From: UBA2991 sp965221735
GTDB lineage: Bacteria > Chloroflexota > Dehalococcoidia > Tepidiformales > Tepidiformaceae
Length of the DNA: 64,000 bases
NCBI GenBank assembly: GCA_965221735.1
Contig: OZ244910.1
Location: forward strand, 248,001-312,000
Reading direction: 5' to 3'
A program made the translations under genes and the position numbers. The notes below the pieces were generated by a model. It saw only the letters and a program-made list of their open reading frames with translations. It ran no database searches and had not been told where the DNA came from. Numbering within the stretch: the stretch's first letter is position 1; each line of letters opens with the position of its first letter. Positions 8,150 through 16,290 of this stretch are shown piece after piece.

Positions 8150-8225
8150 GCTCGCCTCCGCCGGGCAGGATAGCGAAGAGGCGGCATGAACCGCAGGAAG
8201 ATGGGAACGGCTGGGCTCGGCCCAG

Positions 8226-8504
8226 CTATGGACTGGGGTCGTGGTGCTTGTAAACGGTCCGCTCGATGACCGATTGACGCACTTCCGATGTGGCGAGCCG
8301 TCCCTCGATGTTGGACCACCGACCCTCAACCATCGCCAGCCGGTCGTCGATGCGGTGCAGAGACGGGAGAACGTAGTCCTCAACCGTACTCTTGAGGCCT
8401 GCGACATCGGTCTTGAGGTCGGTAACGTCGGAGTGGAGATTGGCCACTGCCGTTGCCAGGTTCCCAACCGATCGGTTCAGCGCCTGGAATTGCTCGTCAG
8501 TCAC
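8226..8504 (-). CDS. Small coiled-coil protein of unknown function
   Basis: A 92-residue soluble protein, not recognised. It is almost wholly helical with heptad-like hydrophobic spacing (VGNLATAVANLHSDVTDL, VEDYVLPSLHRIDDRLA), so a coiled coil is likely. It has low GC for this window and its own sigma70-type promoter. I prefer GTG at 8504 because AGGGG lies 6 nt upstream and the promoter's predicted transcription start (near 8523) falls between; the longer TTG start at 8558 is the -35 box itself. The lower GC and consensus promoter hint at acquired DNA, but this is weak evidence. Confidence 0.55.
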   Translation of the reverse strand: MTDEQFQALNRSVGNLATAVANLHSDVTDLKTDVAGLKSTVEDYVLPSLHRIDDRLAMVEGRWSNIEGRLATSEVRQSVIERTVYKHHDPSP

Positions 8505-8529
8505 TCGTTGCCCCTGATTGTTCACGGCA

Positions 8530-8558
8530 ATTTTCGGCAATCCTGTGTACCGTGTCAA
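8530..8558 (-). promoter_or_regulatory. Consensus sigma70 promoter (TTGACA-17-GAAAAT)
   Basis: On the minus strand TTGACA (8558-8553) is followed by exactly 17 nt and then GAAAAT (8535-8530). It drives the small coiled-coil gene and is one of few promoters in the window with a full -35 box. Confidence 0.6.
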
Positions 8559-8606
8559 CCTTTCCCAGCCCGCTCCCGTTCCACGGGCCCCAAGCGGAGT
8601 CGCTGC

Positions 8607-8612
8607 TACACT
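8607..8612 (+). promoter_or_regulatory. Leaderless -10 box (TACACT)
   Basis: TACACT ends 7 nt before the GTG at 8620, which decides that start over an in-frame ATG at 8518. Confidence 0.45.
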
Positions 8613-8619
8613 CGCTGCC

Positions 8620-9453
8620 GTGAACGCGGAGGCGCTCCCCTACACGCTCCTCATCATCCTCATCGAGCTGGCCATCGGCAGCCTCTGGGTCACGCTCGCC
8701 GCCGACCTGCGCGGCGGCGTAACGCGCGGTTTCGTCCTGACCATGTCCGGCGCCGCCGCCATCGTCGCCGGCCTCGCCTACTGGCTCGCCGTCTCCCTCA
8801 ACATCGGCCCCGACGTCGACGGCTACCTGATCGATACCGGCTGGTTCGCCCCCATGCAGGACCTCCTGCTCGTCGTGACCGGGACGGCCGCCTTCTACGC
8901 CTTCATGGTCTTTATGGGCTGGGATCCCATCGGACGCATCGTCGCCATCGGCGGGTCCGTCGTCGGGGTGATCTGCGTCGCCTTCCTCGCGGGGATGCTG
9001 TCGCCGCCCGTCTGGGGCTACGCCGGCGTCCTCCTCGCGCTCCTCGCCGGCACCCTCGCGATGGGCGCCGTCTCCACCTCGATGACCTGGGGCCACTGGT
9101 ACCTCACGGAGGGCACGCTCCCTGCCCGCCCGATGCGCGAGCTCGCCTGGATCCTGATCGTGACCCTCGCGGTGCAGGTCGTCCTCCTCGCCATCAACGC
9201 CGCCGTTCCCGAGCGCATCACCCCCACCCCCGCCAACCCCGTCGAGGGCGGCCTGCTCGCCAACCCGCTCTTCTGGTTCCGCATCGGCGTGGGGCTCGCC
9301 TTTGCCCTCGTCCTCGCGGTGCTCGCCCTCCGCACCGCCCAAATTCGCTCCATGCAGAGCGCCACCGGCCTCCTCTACATCTGCATGGGCGCCGTCTTCA
9401 CCGGCGAGGTCCTCGCCCGTGGCGTCCAGTTCCTCACCGCCCACCCCATCTAG
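8620..9453 (+). CDS. Polytopic membrane protein of unknown function
   Basis: A 277-residue integral membrane protein with about eight hydrophobic helices (for example LPYTLLIILIELAIGSLWV, AAIVAGLAYWLAVSL, LAWILIVTLAVQVVLLAI, VGLAFALVLAVLAL). A TWGHWYLTEG stretch with a His flanked by aromatic residues sits between helices, and MGAVFTGEVLARG is near the end; both look like conserved functional sites, possibly haem or quinone contacts, but this is a guess. No family is recognised. The start GTG is set by the leaderless -10 box. It converges on the LLM gene, with 10 nt between the two stops. Confidence 0.7.
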   Translation: MNAEALPYTLLIILIELAIGSLWVTLAADLRGGVTRGFVLTMSGAAAIVAGLAYWLAVSLNIGPDVDGYLIDTGWFAPMQDLLLVVTGTAAFYAFMVFMGWDPIGRIVAIGGSVVGVICVAFLAGMLSPPVWGYAGVLLALLAGTLAMGAVSTSMTWGHWYLTEGTLPARPMRELAWILIVTLAVQVVLLAINAAVPERITPTPANPVEGGLLANPLFWFRIGVGLAFALVLAVLALRTAQIRSMQSATGLLYICMGAVFTGEVLARGVQFLTAHPI

Positions 9454-9463
9454 CTGGAAGGGG

Positions 9464-10435
9464 CTAGCTGCGGACCGCCGGCATGATGTCGTGCGCGAGC
9501 GTGTCCAGCCCGTCGAGGACCGCTTGCAGGCCGCCCCCGGGCCGCCCGAACCGGCGCGCCGACGCGATGATGTGCGTCAGGCCCGCTTCCTCGAACTCCC
9601 GCAACTCCTCCACCACCTGCTCGATCGTGCCCGTCACGCTCTGGGCGCGCTCGTGGTCGGCGAGGGTGGCGCGGTGGTCGGGGTCGTCCGTGAGGTTGAT
9701 GCCGTGCAGCATCGCGATGGGCATGTCGGTGCCGTCGCGGTCGTGCGCCTCGCAGCGCTGGAGCAGCCGCGAGCGGTGCTCGGCGAGCTGCTGAGGTCGC
9801 AGGCTGATCCCCAGCCAGCCGTCGCAGAGGGCGGCGGTGCGCTCCAGGGCGGCGTCCGTGTTCCCGCCCACGAGCAGGGGCGGATGTGGGTTCTGGTACG
9901 GCTTCGGCGTGACGCTCACCTCGTTGAAGCGGTAGTAGTCCCCGTCGAACGAGGCCGGGTCGTTCGCCCAGACTTCCTTGAACACCTCGATCTGCTCATT
10001 CACCAGCGCCCCTCGGTGGTGGAACGAGTCGAGCTGGAGGTTGTCGAACTCGTCCTTCATCCAGCCCACGCCGATGCCGAACTGCACCCGCCCGCGCGAG
10101 AGCTGGTCGATGGTCGCCACGATCTTGGCCGTGTGAACGGGGTGGCGGTAGGGAAGGATGATGACGCAGCTCCCCAGCTCCACCGTGCTCGTTCGCGCCG
10201 CCGCGTACGACATGATCGAGAACGCGTCCCACCACGGCCCCTGCCCGGCCGCCCACTCCCCGGTCAGGTTGTACGGGTACTTCGCGCCGATGCTGTAGGG
10301 CAGGAGGATGTGGTCGATCACCCAGATCGAGTCGATGCCGACCTCCTCCGCCTTGTCGCACACCGCATCGATCGCCTCGGTGCTCGCCAGCGACCCGATC
10401 ATGGGAAGAACCACGCCAAACTTCATTCGTGCCAT
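9464..10435 (-). CDS. LLM-class (luciferase-like, probably F420-dependent) oxidoreductase
   Basis: A 323-residue TIM-barrel flavin or F420 oxidoreductase. KFGVVLPMIG opens strand 1, SIWVIDHILLP follows, and LSRGRVQFGIGVGWMKDEF is the hallmark of the actinobacterial-type F420 LLM group; PPLLVGGNTDAALERTAALCDGWLG is typical of the C-terminal half. F420 rather than FMN is inferred from this subfamily pattern. Substrate unknown. Its start has a leaderless -10 box. The toxin-antitoxin genes upstream are on the same strand but separated by their own promoter. Confidence 0.85.
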   Translation of the reverse strand: MARMKFGVVLPMIGSLASTEAIDAVCDKAEEVGIDSIWVIDHILLPYSIGAKYPYNLTGEWAAGQGPWWDAFSIMSYAAARTSTVELGSCVIILPYRHPVHTAKIVATIDQLSRGRVQFGIGVGWMKDEFDNLQLDSFHHRGALVNEQIEVFKEVWANDPASFDGDYYRFNEVSVTPKPYQNPHPPLLVGGNTDAALERTAALCDGWLGISLRPQQLAEHRSRLLQRCEAHDRDGTDMPIAMLHGINLTDDPDHRATLADHERAQSVTGTIEQVVEELREFEEAGLTHIIASARRFGRPGGGLQAVLDGLDTLAHDIMPAVRS

Positions 10436-10442
10436 GGGGCGA

Positions 10443-10448
10443 AAGATA
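10443..10448 (-). promoter_or_regulatory. Leaderless -10 box (TATCTT)
   Basis: On the minus strand TATCTT ends 7 nt before the ATG of the LLM gene. Confidence 0.45.
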
Positions 10449-10450
10449 CG

Positions 10451-10819
10451 CTAGAGGTCCAGGTGGAGGCGGATCGCGTCGTCGATCTCGGCCATAAGGT
10501 CGGGCGGGACGGAGCCGATCGTCGCCCCAAGGCGACGGATGGAAATGGAGCGGATCTGGTCCGCCTGCGCCAGTGAGGTCTCGTCGAGCCCCGTCGGCTC
10601 AGGGAGGAGGAGCACCTGCCACGGGTAGACGCGGTGCGTGCGGGTGGTAACGGGAATAACGGTGATGATGCCGAACCCGAGTTCCGTGACGGTACGGTTG
10701 GTGCGGTCCGAGCTGACGAGGATCACAGGGCGGCGCTTCGAGGCCTCAGGCCGGCGGACGGGGTCGAGGGTGGCCCAGACGATGTCACCGCGCCGCATCG
10801 GGCTCGTCATCAAGTCCAT
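10451..10819 (-). CDS. MazF/PemK-family toxin
   Basis: A protein of up to 122 residues of the CcdB/PemK barrel family, which usually cuts mRNA at short motifs and halts translation. RRGDIVWATLDP at the N-terminus, RPVILVSSDRTN and the conserved SLAQADQIRSISIRRLG near the C-terminus match MazF. Three in-frame ATGs (10819, 10810, 10798) are possible; the last gives the usual short MazF N-terminus. All overlap the 3' end of the upstream antitoxin gene, the normal layout for a toxin-antitoxin pair and one that favours coupled translation. No target can be predicted. Confidence 0.85.
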   Translation of the reverse strand: MDLMTSPMRRGDIVWATLDPVRRPEASKRRPVILVSSDRTNRTVTELGFGIITVIPVTTRTHRVYPWQVLLLPEPTGLDETSLAQADQIRSISIRRLGATIGSVPPDLMAEIDDAIRLHLDL

Positions 10820-11021
10820 CGGCCAGGGTCACGTCCCAGACCGCATCTTCGTCCTCGTCCCACTCAGACCAGTACTCGGCGTAGAGGCGCTCCAGTTCGG
10901 CGTCGCGCAGGAGTTCAACAGCTTTGCGAATGACAGCCGAACGTGAAGCCTCTCCGTGATCGGCTACATGGCGGTCGATGAAGGCGACATCCTTGTCTGG
11001 CAGGCTGATACTGAGCTTCAT
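10785..11021 (-). CDS. Ribbon-helix-helix antitoxin (MazE-like)
   Basis: A 78-residue protein. MKLSISLPDKDVAFIDRHV followed by SRSAVIRKAVELL is a canonical ribbon-helix-helix DNA-binding fold; the C-terminal half is strongly acidic (WSEWDEDEDAVWD) and is the likely toxin-neutralising segment. Such antitoxins bind and repress their own promoter. The ATG at 11021 is chosen because it begins the RHH strand exactly and has a -10 box 7 nt upstream; the open frame continues to 11108 without similarity. Pairs with the overlapping MazF-family toxin gene. Confidence 0.82.
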   Translation of the reverse strand: MKLSISLPDKDVAFIDRHVADHGEASRSAVIRKAVELLRDAELERLYAEYWSEWDEDEDAVWDVTLADGLDDEPDAAR

Positions 11022-11028
11022 ACCAGTA

Positions 11029-11034
11029 ATACTA
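11029..11034 (-). promoter_or_regulatory. Leaderless -10 box (TAGTAT) of the toxin-antitoxin operon
   Basis: On the minus strand TAGTAT ends 7 nt before the antitoxin ATG, in an AT-rich patch (TAGTAGTATTACTGG) that may also hold the autorepression operator. Confidence 0.45.
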
Positions 11035-11121
11035 CTACAGGTAGGAAGGCCGGTAGTCATTGGCATTGCCGGAGGCCCGTGGAGCCAGAGCGCAGTTGCG
11101 GTCTTCACTTGTGCAGGACGC

Positions 11122-11127
11122 TACCAT
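11122..11127 (+). promoter_or_regulatory. Leaderless -10 box (TACCAT)
   Basis: TACCAT ends 7 nt before the ATG at 11135; an in-frame ATG at 11126 overlaps the box and is therefore less likely as start. Confidence 0.45.
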
Positions 11128-11134
11128 GGTAGCG

Positions 11135-11632
11135 ATGACTCTTGGCCTTTCCCGCCGGCAGTTCGTGTTCGTGGGGCTCGTGCTCGCGATCGGCCTGACC
11201 GTGGCGATCGTGGGGTTCCACGCGCACTCCCACTCCCACGGCGACCTGCGCGTCATCGACGCCGAGGGGAACGTGCAGGTTGTGGGCGCGTGGCGGCTGG
11301 GTTCGTCGGAGGGGGGCGACCTGCCCGCGGTGACCAGCGGAGACCTGCGCTTCGAGCTTTCGAACGCCGACGGCGTCCGGCACAGCTTCGTCGTCGTGCG
11401 CACCGACCTCGACGGGGAGGACCTGCCCCTCTCGAACGGACGCGTGGACCTGGAGGGCGCCGGGGACCTCGTGGGGACGGTCGAGACGGTCCTGCCCGGC
11501 GGCGCGGCGGGGCGCACCTTCAGCCTGCCGGCCGGCCGCTACGTCCTCTACTGCGACATCGCCGGCCACTACGAAGGCGGCATGTACTACACGCTGGTAG
11601 TGGAAGACGCCCCCGATCTCGTGAGCCCCTAG
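11135..11632 (+). CDS. Membrane-anchored cupredoxin (type 1 blue copper protein)
   Basis: A 165-residue exported protein. A hydrophobic N-terminal helix (FVFVGLVLAIGLTVAIVGF) anchors or exports it. A His-rich patch (HAHSHSHGD) follows, then a cupredoxin barrel. The copper ligands are visible: His in RHSFVVV and Cys-His-Met in YCDIAGHYEGGM, the canonical H...C-H-M set. The fold would carry electrons or sense copper outside the membrane. The His-rich patch could be an additional metal-loading site. The RHH/MazF operon is divergent. No partner oxidase or nitrite reductase is nearby, so the redox partner is unknown. Confidence 0.82.
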   Translation: MTLGLSRRQFVFVGLVLAIGLTVAIVGFHAHSHSHGDLRVIDAEGNVQVVGAWRLGSSEGGDLPAVTSGDLRFELSNADGVRHSFVVVRTDLDGEDLPLSNGRVDLEGAGDLVGTVETVLPGGAAGRTFSLPAGRYVLYCDIAGHYEGGMYYTLVVEDAPDLVSP

Positions 11633-11678
11633 CGGTGCGTTCTCCCGAAGCTTCACCCTCCCTGGTGGACCCCTCTTC

Positions 11679-11684
11679 TACAAT
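11679..11684 (+). promoter_or_regulatory. Leaderless -10 box (TACAAT)
   Basis: TACAAT ends 6 nt before the cca ATG, one of the closest matches to the TATAAT consensus in the window. Confidence 0.5.
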
Positions 11685-11690
11685 CGGAGC

Positions 11691-13073
11691 ATGCCTGCGA
11701 CGCGCGAAGCCCTGATCGCGGCGTTTGCCGAGGCCGGACACGAGCTGTGGCTGGCCGGAGGACTCGTGCGCGACGAGCTTCGGGGGGTCCCCGCTAAGGA
11801 CTGGGGCGACGCCGACTACGCGACGAGCGCCCTCCCCGACGAGACCGAGCGCATCGGCCGCGACCTGGGCGCGACCGTCGCCACCATCGGGCAGCGCTTC
11901 GGGACCACGGGCGTACTGCTCGACGAAGGCATGGCCGAGATCACGACCTTCCGCGGCGACAGCTACACGGCAGGCAGCCGCTGGCCCGACGTCACCTTCG
12001 GCAGCTCGATCGACGAGGACCTCGCCCGCCGCGACTTCACCGTGAACGCCATCGCCCGTAACACCGCCACCGGCGAGCTGCGCGACCCCTTCGACGGCCG
12101 CGCGGACATCGAGCGCCGCTTGCTGCGCGCGCCCGGCGACCCGCGCACGCGCTTCGCCGAGGACCCGCTCCGCATCCTCCGCGGTGTGCGCTTCGTCAGC
12201 CAGCTCGGGTTCGCGATCGAGGAGGAGACGAAGCAGGCCATGGCCGCGTCGGTGGAACTCCTCGCATCGCTCTCGCAGGAGCGCGTGACCGCTGAGATCG
12301 AGCGGCTCCTCTGCGGGAAACACCCGCAGGATGGCCTGGAGGCCCTGCGCGAGATCGGCGCCCTGCCCCACGTCCTGCCCGAGTTCGCCGCCATGCCCGG
12401 GTGCGACCAGAACCGCTTCCACAAGTTCGACGTCTGGGGCCACACGACCGCCACCGTCGAAGCCATTGCCGCCGACGCAGAGAGCCTGTCGCTGCGCCGC
12501 TGGGCCGCGCTCCTGCACGACCTCGGCAAGCCCCCCGTCCGGCACGTCAAGAAGAACGGCGAGTGGGGGTTCTACCGCCACGAGATCGTCGGCGCGGAGA
12601 TGGCCGAGACCCTCACCGAGCGGCTGCGGCTGGGCAAGCGCGAGGGGGCGTTGCTCGCCCTGCTCGTGCGGCGCCACATGGACCGCCCCGATCCCGACGA
12701 CGGGCGTCTGGTGCGGCGCTTCATGCGTCGCCTCGACGGCCACTGGCGCGACCTGCTCGCGCTGAAGCGTGCCGACAACGCCAGCCACGCTTACGACGAC
12801 AACGAGTACCACGACCGCCTCGAGGCCGCCTGCGAGCGCGTCGAGGCCGAGGAGGCAGCCATGCTCCGCGCCGAGAGCCCCCTCGACGGCCGCGAGCTGA
12901 TGGACCTGCTGGGCCGCGAACCGGGGCCCTGGATCGCCCGCATCAAGGAGCGCCTCAGCACCCTCGTGCTCGACGGCGAGCTGGCCCCCGGCGACAAGGA
13001 AGAGGCGGCCCGCATCGCCCGCCGCATGGGCGGCGCGGCGGCGCTCCTCGCCGAATCGGAGGACCGTTCGTGA
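11691..13073 (+). CDS. cca: CCA tRNA nucleotidyltransferase / poly(A) polymerase family with HD domain
   Basis: A 460-residue class II nucleotidyltransferase that adds or repairs the 3' CCA of tRNAs. The head domain has LAGGLVRDELRG and the metal-binding DWGDADYAT, then RRDFTVNAIA and DPFDGRADI, and the neck motif EDPLRILRGVRF. From about residue 250 an HD domain follows (FHKFDVWGHT, LLHDLGKPP), found in full-length bacterial CCA enzymes with phosphohydrolase activity. Sequence alone cannot separate CCA-adding from A-adding or poly(A) polymerase activity. It shares a GTGA overlap with the next gene. Confidence 0.88.
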   Translation: MPATREALIAAFAEAGHELWLAGGLVRDELRGVPAKDWGDADYATSALPDETERIGRDLGATVATIGQRFGTTGVLLDEGMAEITTFRGDSYTAGSRWPDVTFGSSIDEDLARRDFTVNAIARNTATGELRDPFDGRADIERRLLRAPGDPRTRFAEDPLRILRGVRFVSQLGFAIEEETKQAMAASVELLASLSQERVTAEIERLLCGKHPQDGLEALREIGALPHVLPEFAAMPGCDQNRFHKFDVWGHTTATVEAIAADAESLSLRRWAALLHDLGKPPVRHVKKNGEWGFYRHEIVGAEMAETLTERLRLGKREGALLALLVRRHMDRPDPDDGRLVRRFMRRLDGHWRDLLALKRADNASHAYDDNEYHDRLEAACERVEAEEAAMLRAESPLDGRELMDLLGREPGPWIARIKERLSTLVLDGELAPGDKEEAARIARRMGGAAALLAESEDRS

Positions 13074-13936
13074 CGATGGACAACCTGGACATCGACCTCG
13101 AGACCCTCGAGAAGCTCGGCGAGGGCTACGAAGCCGAGATCTTCGCGTGGGAGGACGGCCAGGCCCTGCGCCTCTTCCGCGAGGGGTACGAGCGCAACGT
13201 CGAGCCGGAGCGCATTGCCATCCCCGCCGCCATCGCCGGCGGCATCCCCGCCCCCGAGATCGGGGAGCCGCTGAACGTGGCCGGACGCGAGGGCACCCTC
13301 ATGGAGCGCATCGATGGCGAGAATCTACTCGACCTGATTGGCCGGAAGCCCTGGTTCATGACGCGAGAGGCCTGGGAGACGGGCAAGATCCACGCGCAAC
13401 TGAACGCGCTCCCGGCGCCTGAGGGGCTCTGGACCGCGCACGAGCGTGTGCGTGAGTGGATCGGGAACGTCGAGGTGCCGCCCCATCTGGCGGCCCTCGC
13501 CGAGGAAACGCTGGAGGATCTTGAAGGCGGCGACCGCTTCTGCCACAGCGACTTCCACCCCGGGAACGTCCTGCTCGAGCCCAACGGGCGCCGCGTCGTC
13601 ATCGACTGGGGCTTCTGCGCGGCCGGACCGGCAGAGTCGGATGTCGCCCGCTCGGTGGCGCTGCTGCGGCTGGGAGAGCCGCTCGACCCGAGTCCCGCGA
13701 TGCGCGTCATCACGCGCCTGTTCAGGCCGCTGGCGGCTTTCGTTTACCTGCGGGGGTACCAGCTCGTAGCGCCGGTCGACACCACGCTCATGTGGCGCTG
13801 GGTCATCGTGCGCGCCATCGAGCACCTCGCCATCGTCCGCGCCATCAGCCCCCCCGACGCCGGCATCCCTGATCCCCTGGAGAGCGTGGAGGAACTGGTA
13901 GCGCTTGCCCGGCGCCGCAGCGGCACGGGACGCTAG
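13070..13936 (+). CDS. Aminoglycoside phosphotransferase-family kinase-like protein
   Basis: A 288-residue protein of the APH/choline-kinase fold. GEGYEAEIFAWEDGQALRLF resembles the N-lobe ATP site, and CHSDFHPGNVLLEPNGRRVVIDWGFC holds the catalytic HxDxxxxN loop and the DFG-like metal aspartate. Members phosphorylate small hydroxylated molecules; nothing here identifies the substrate, and antibiotic resistance should not be assumed. GTG at 13070 overlaps the cca stop; ATG at 13076 is the alternative. Confidence 0.8.
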   Translation: MTMDNLDIDLETLEKLGEGYEAEIFAWEDGQALRLFREGYERNVEPERIAIPAAIAGGIPAPEIGEPLNVAGREGTLMERIDGENLLDLIGRKPWFMTREAWETGKIHAQLNALPAPEGLWTAHERVREWIGNVEVPPHLAALAEETLEDLEGGDRFCHSDFHPGNVLLEPNGRRVVIDWGFCAAGPAESDVARSVALLRLGEPLDPSPAMRVITRLFRPLAAFVYLRGYQLVAPVDTTLMWRWVIVRAIEHLAIVRAISPPDAGIPDPLESVEELVALARRRSGTGR

Positions 13937-13982
13937 CCTGTGCGACGATCCCGGGAGACGGCGATCACGCGCTGTTCACACG

Positions 13983-14714
13983 ATGGCGGAAGAGTCTGAA
14001 ACGGGAATGACTGCCGCACCGGCCACGACAGCAACCGTGCTCGTCGTCGAGGACGAGGAAGCCCTCCTCCTCTCGATGGCGCACCATCTCCGCCGGGAAG
14101 GCTACGACGTGCTCACCGCCGCCCGCGGCGACGACGGCCTGCGTCTCGCCCGCGAACACAAGCCCGACGTCATCGTCCTCGACCTCATGCTCCCCGGCAT
14201 TGACGGCATGGGCGTCTGCCGGGCGCTGCGCCGCGACACCCACGTGCCCATCATCATGGTGACCGCGCTCGGCGGCGAGGGCGACCGCGTCGCCGGGCTC
14301 GACACCGGCGCCGACGACTACCTTCCCAAGCCCTTCGGCATGCGCGAGCTCCTGGCCCGCGTGCGCGCCCTCCTTCGCCGCGCCCCTACCCGCCAGAGCA
14401 CAGCGCCAGACGAAGACGTCGTCGAGTCCGGCGATCTCGAGGTGAACGCGGTGCGGCGCGAGGTGCGACGCGACGGGGAACTGCTGCGTCTGAAGCCGCG
14501 GGAGTTCGAACTCTTGCTATTCTTGCTGCGAAATCCCGGCCAGGTGCTCTCGCGTGAGCACATCCTCGAGTCGGTCTGGGAGCACGACTTCAATGGTGAC
14601 GCGCGAACGGTGGACGTTCATATGCGCTGGCTGCGCCAGAAGATTGAGCCCGATGCGGCCAATCCCCGGCGCATTCGCACCGTTCGCGGAAGCGGGTACC
14701 TCTTCGAAGGCTAG
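13983..14714 (+). CDS. OmpR/PhoB-family response regulator
   Basis: A 243-residue two-component regulator. The receiver domain (about 17-130) has the acidic pair VVEDEEALL, the phosphoacceptor Asp in VIVLDLMLPGIDG, the conserved Thr in MVTALGG and Lys in YLPKPFGMRELLARV. A short linker leads to a winged-helix domain (about 150-243) with LKPREFELLLFLLRNPGQVLS and VDVHMRWLRQKIE. ATG at 14007 is an alternative start. It sits 9 nt before a sensor kinase gene of PhoR layout; phosphate control is a possibility, but no pst or pho genes are in view. Confidence 0.88.
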   Translation: MAEESETGMTAAPATTATVLVVEDEEALLLSMAHHLRREGYDVLTAARGDDGLRLAREHKPDVIVLDLMLPGIDGMGVCRALRRDTHVPIIMVTALGGEGDRVAGLDTGADDYLPKPFGMRELLARVRALLRRAPTRQSTAPDEDVVESGDLEVNAVRREVRRDGELLRLKPREFELLLFLLRNPGQVLSREHILESVWEHDFNGDARTVDVHMRWLRQKIEPDAANPRRIRTVRGSGYLFEG

Positions 14715-14723
14715 GGCGGGTTC

Positions 14724-16097
14724 GTGAGCGGCCTCGCCGGGCGAGCGGCCCTCGCCAGCGGGATCGCCGGGCTCCTCGCGGCCTCCGCCGCTGCCATCGT
14801 CGCCGCCACCGTCGGCGATGCCCTCTGGGTCGCCGTCACCGTGCTCGCGACGGGCGCCGCCGCCTTCGCCGGCGTCTACCTCCTGCTGCGGCCCGTGGCC
14901 CTCTCCGTGCGCGAAACGGCCGAAGCGGCCCGCGCCCTTCGCGGCAGCAGCCTCTCCGCCCGCGCCGTGCGCACCACCGGGCCCACCGCCCAGCTCACCC
15001 ACGAGTTCAACGTCATGGCCACCGAGATCGAGGCTTCGTCGCGGGCGATCACCGCCGAGCACGCCCGCCTGGAGGCGGCCCTCGCCGCCGCCGCCGACGG
15101 GATCATGGCCGTCGACTCCACGACCGACGTGCAGTACGCCAACCCAGCGGCCCTCGCCCTGCTGGGCATGGAGGAGCGCGAGGTCGTCGGCCGCACCCTC
15201 ATCGAGAGCGTGCGCGACTACGAGCTCGACGCCCTCGTCCGCGAAGCACTCGCCGGTGAGAGCATCCCGCAGCCCAGGGTCGTGCCCTTCGGGCGCGACC
15301 GCACGCCCCTGCGCGCCCTGGCCGTGCCCGTGGCCGAGGGCGGGAGCTGGGCCGCGCTCCTCGTGCTCGTCGACCTCTCCGACATGCAGCGCGTCGACCA
15401 CGTCCGCCGCGACTTCATCAGTAACGTCTCTCACGAGCTGCGGACGCCCATCGCCGCCATCGGAGCGCTCGTCGAGACGCTTGAGCTGGGCGACCTCGAA
15501 GCAGACGAGCAGGCCGCCTTCCTCAGCCGCATCCGCAGCCAGGTGGAGCGCATGGCTCTCCTCACCAACGAGCTGCTCGACCTCTCCCGCATCGAGTCCG
15601 GGGCGATCCACCTCGAACCCGAATCCGTGGACCTGGCCTCGTCCGTGGCCGAGGCGCGGGCCGCCCTCGCGGCCAGGCTCGAAGCCTGCGACGTCCGCGT
15701 CGAGGGACCGGACGGGGCGGCGCCCGCCGTTGAGGCCGACCGCACCGCCACCGTCCGCATCGTCACGAACCTGCTCGACAACGCCCTCAAGTTCAGCCCC
15801 GACGGGAGCGTCATCACGATCGACGTGCGCGACGAAAACCAGCTCGTCGCCGTCGAGGTGTGCGACGACGGCCCCGGCATCGCCGTTCAGGACCTCGATC
15901 GCGTCTTCGAGCGCTTCTACAAGGCCGAGCACTCCCGCGCGGACGACGGCGCCGGGCTCGGCCTCGCCATCGTGAAGCACCTGGTGCAGGCGCACGGCGG
16001 CACGGTCGCCGCCCGCAACGAGGAAGGCCGCGGCGCGGCCATGACCGTCCGCCTCCCCAAGCGCTTCGTGGGCCGCGAGCCCCGCGTGCCCGTCTAG
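14724..16097 (+). CDS. Sensor histidine kinase with PAS domain (PhoR-like)
   Basis: A 457-residue membrane kinase. Two hydrophobic helices lie within the first 55 residues with almost no extracytoplasmic loop, then a HAMP-like linker, a PAS domain (about 112-220: ADGIMAVDSTTDVQYANPAAL) and the kinase core: H-box NVSHELRTPI, N-box NLLDNALKFS, G1 CDDGPGIA, F-box FERFYK and G2 GAGLGLAIVKHL. The tiny external loop argues against direct sensing of an extracellular ligand, as in PhoR, which senses through transporter contacts. GTG start; cotranscribed with the response regulator. Confidence 0.87.
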   Translation: MSGLAGRAALASGIAGLLAASAAAIVAATVGDALWVAVTVLATGAAAFAGVYLLLRPVALSVRETAEAARALRGSSLSARAVRTTGPTAQLTHEFNVMATEIEASSRAITAEHARLEAALAAAADGIMAVDSTTDVQYANPAALALLGMEEREVVGRTLIESVRDYELDALVREALAGESIPQPRVVPFGRDRTPLRALAVPVAEGGSWAALLVLVDLSDMQRVDHVRRDFISNVSHELRTPIAAIGALVETLELGDLEADEQAAFLSRIRSQVERMALLTNELLDLSRIESGAIHLEPESVDLASSVAEARAALAARLEACDVRVEGPDGAAPAVEADRTATVRIVTNLLDNALKFSPDGSVITIDVRDENQLVAVEVCDDGPGIAVQDLDRVFERFYKAEHSRADDGAGLGLAIVKHLVQAHGGTVAARNEEGRGAAMTVRLPKRFVGREPRVPV

Positions 16098-16111
16098 GCG
16101 AGGGTCAGGCC

Positions 16112-16234
16112 GTGGAGTACATCTTCATCATGTTCGGAGCGGGCCTGCTCGTCGGCGTCATCTACGCCGCCTGGCAGAAGCTCCGGGCCGGGCGCACCGG
16201 CCGCTCCGGACGCAAGCGGGGCGCACGGCGATAA
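16112..16234 (+). CDS. Tiny single-TM protein after the sensor kinase
   Basis: A 40-residue ORF starting at GTG 14 nt after the kinase stop. Its first half is a hydrophobic helix (YIFIMFGAGLLVGVIYAAW) and its tail is strongly basic (RAGRTGRSGRKRGARR), a positive-inside topology typical of real small membrane proteins. A weak purine-rich site precedes the GTG. It could be a small accessory of the two-component system. It is short, so a chance ORF cannot be excluded. Confidence 0.5.
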   Translation: MEYIFIMFGAGLLVGVIYAAWQKLRAGRTGRSGRKRGARR

Positions 16235-16273
16235 CACCGCGCGCCCCGGCAAGTTCAGCGTGTGTTCCGGAAG

Positions 16274-16290
16274 GGCGCCTAGGAGGCGCC
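16274..16290. terminator. Hairpin between convergent genes
   Basis: GGCGCCT-AGG-AGGCGCC is a perfect 7-bp stem at the junction of the converging small-TM and AhpD-like genes. There is no U-tract on either strand, so bidirectional termination is only suggested. Confidence 0.3.

Noticed and set aside
8150..8467. N-terminal extension of the tandem SDR to 684 residues
   Set aside because: The extra residues have no SDR similarity, overlap the coiled-coil gene and lie beyond the -10 box and GGAGG of the GTG start.
13070..13936. Aminoglycoside resistance gene
   Set aside because: The kinase fold is clear but nothing indicates an antibiotic substrate, and its neighbours are housekeeping genes.
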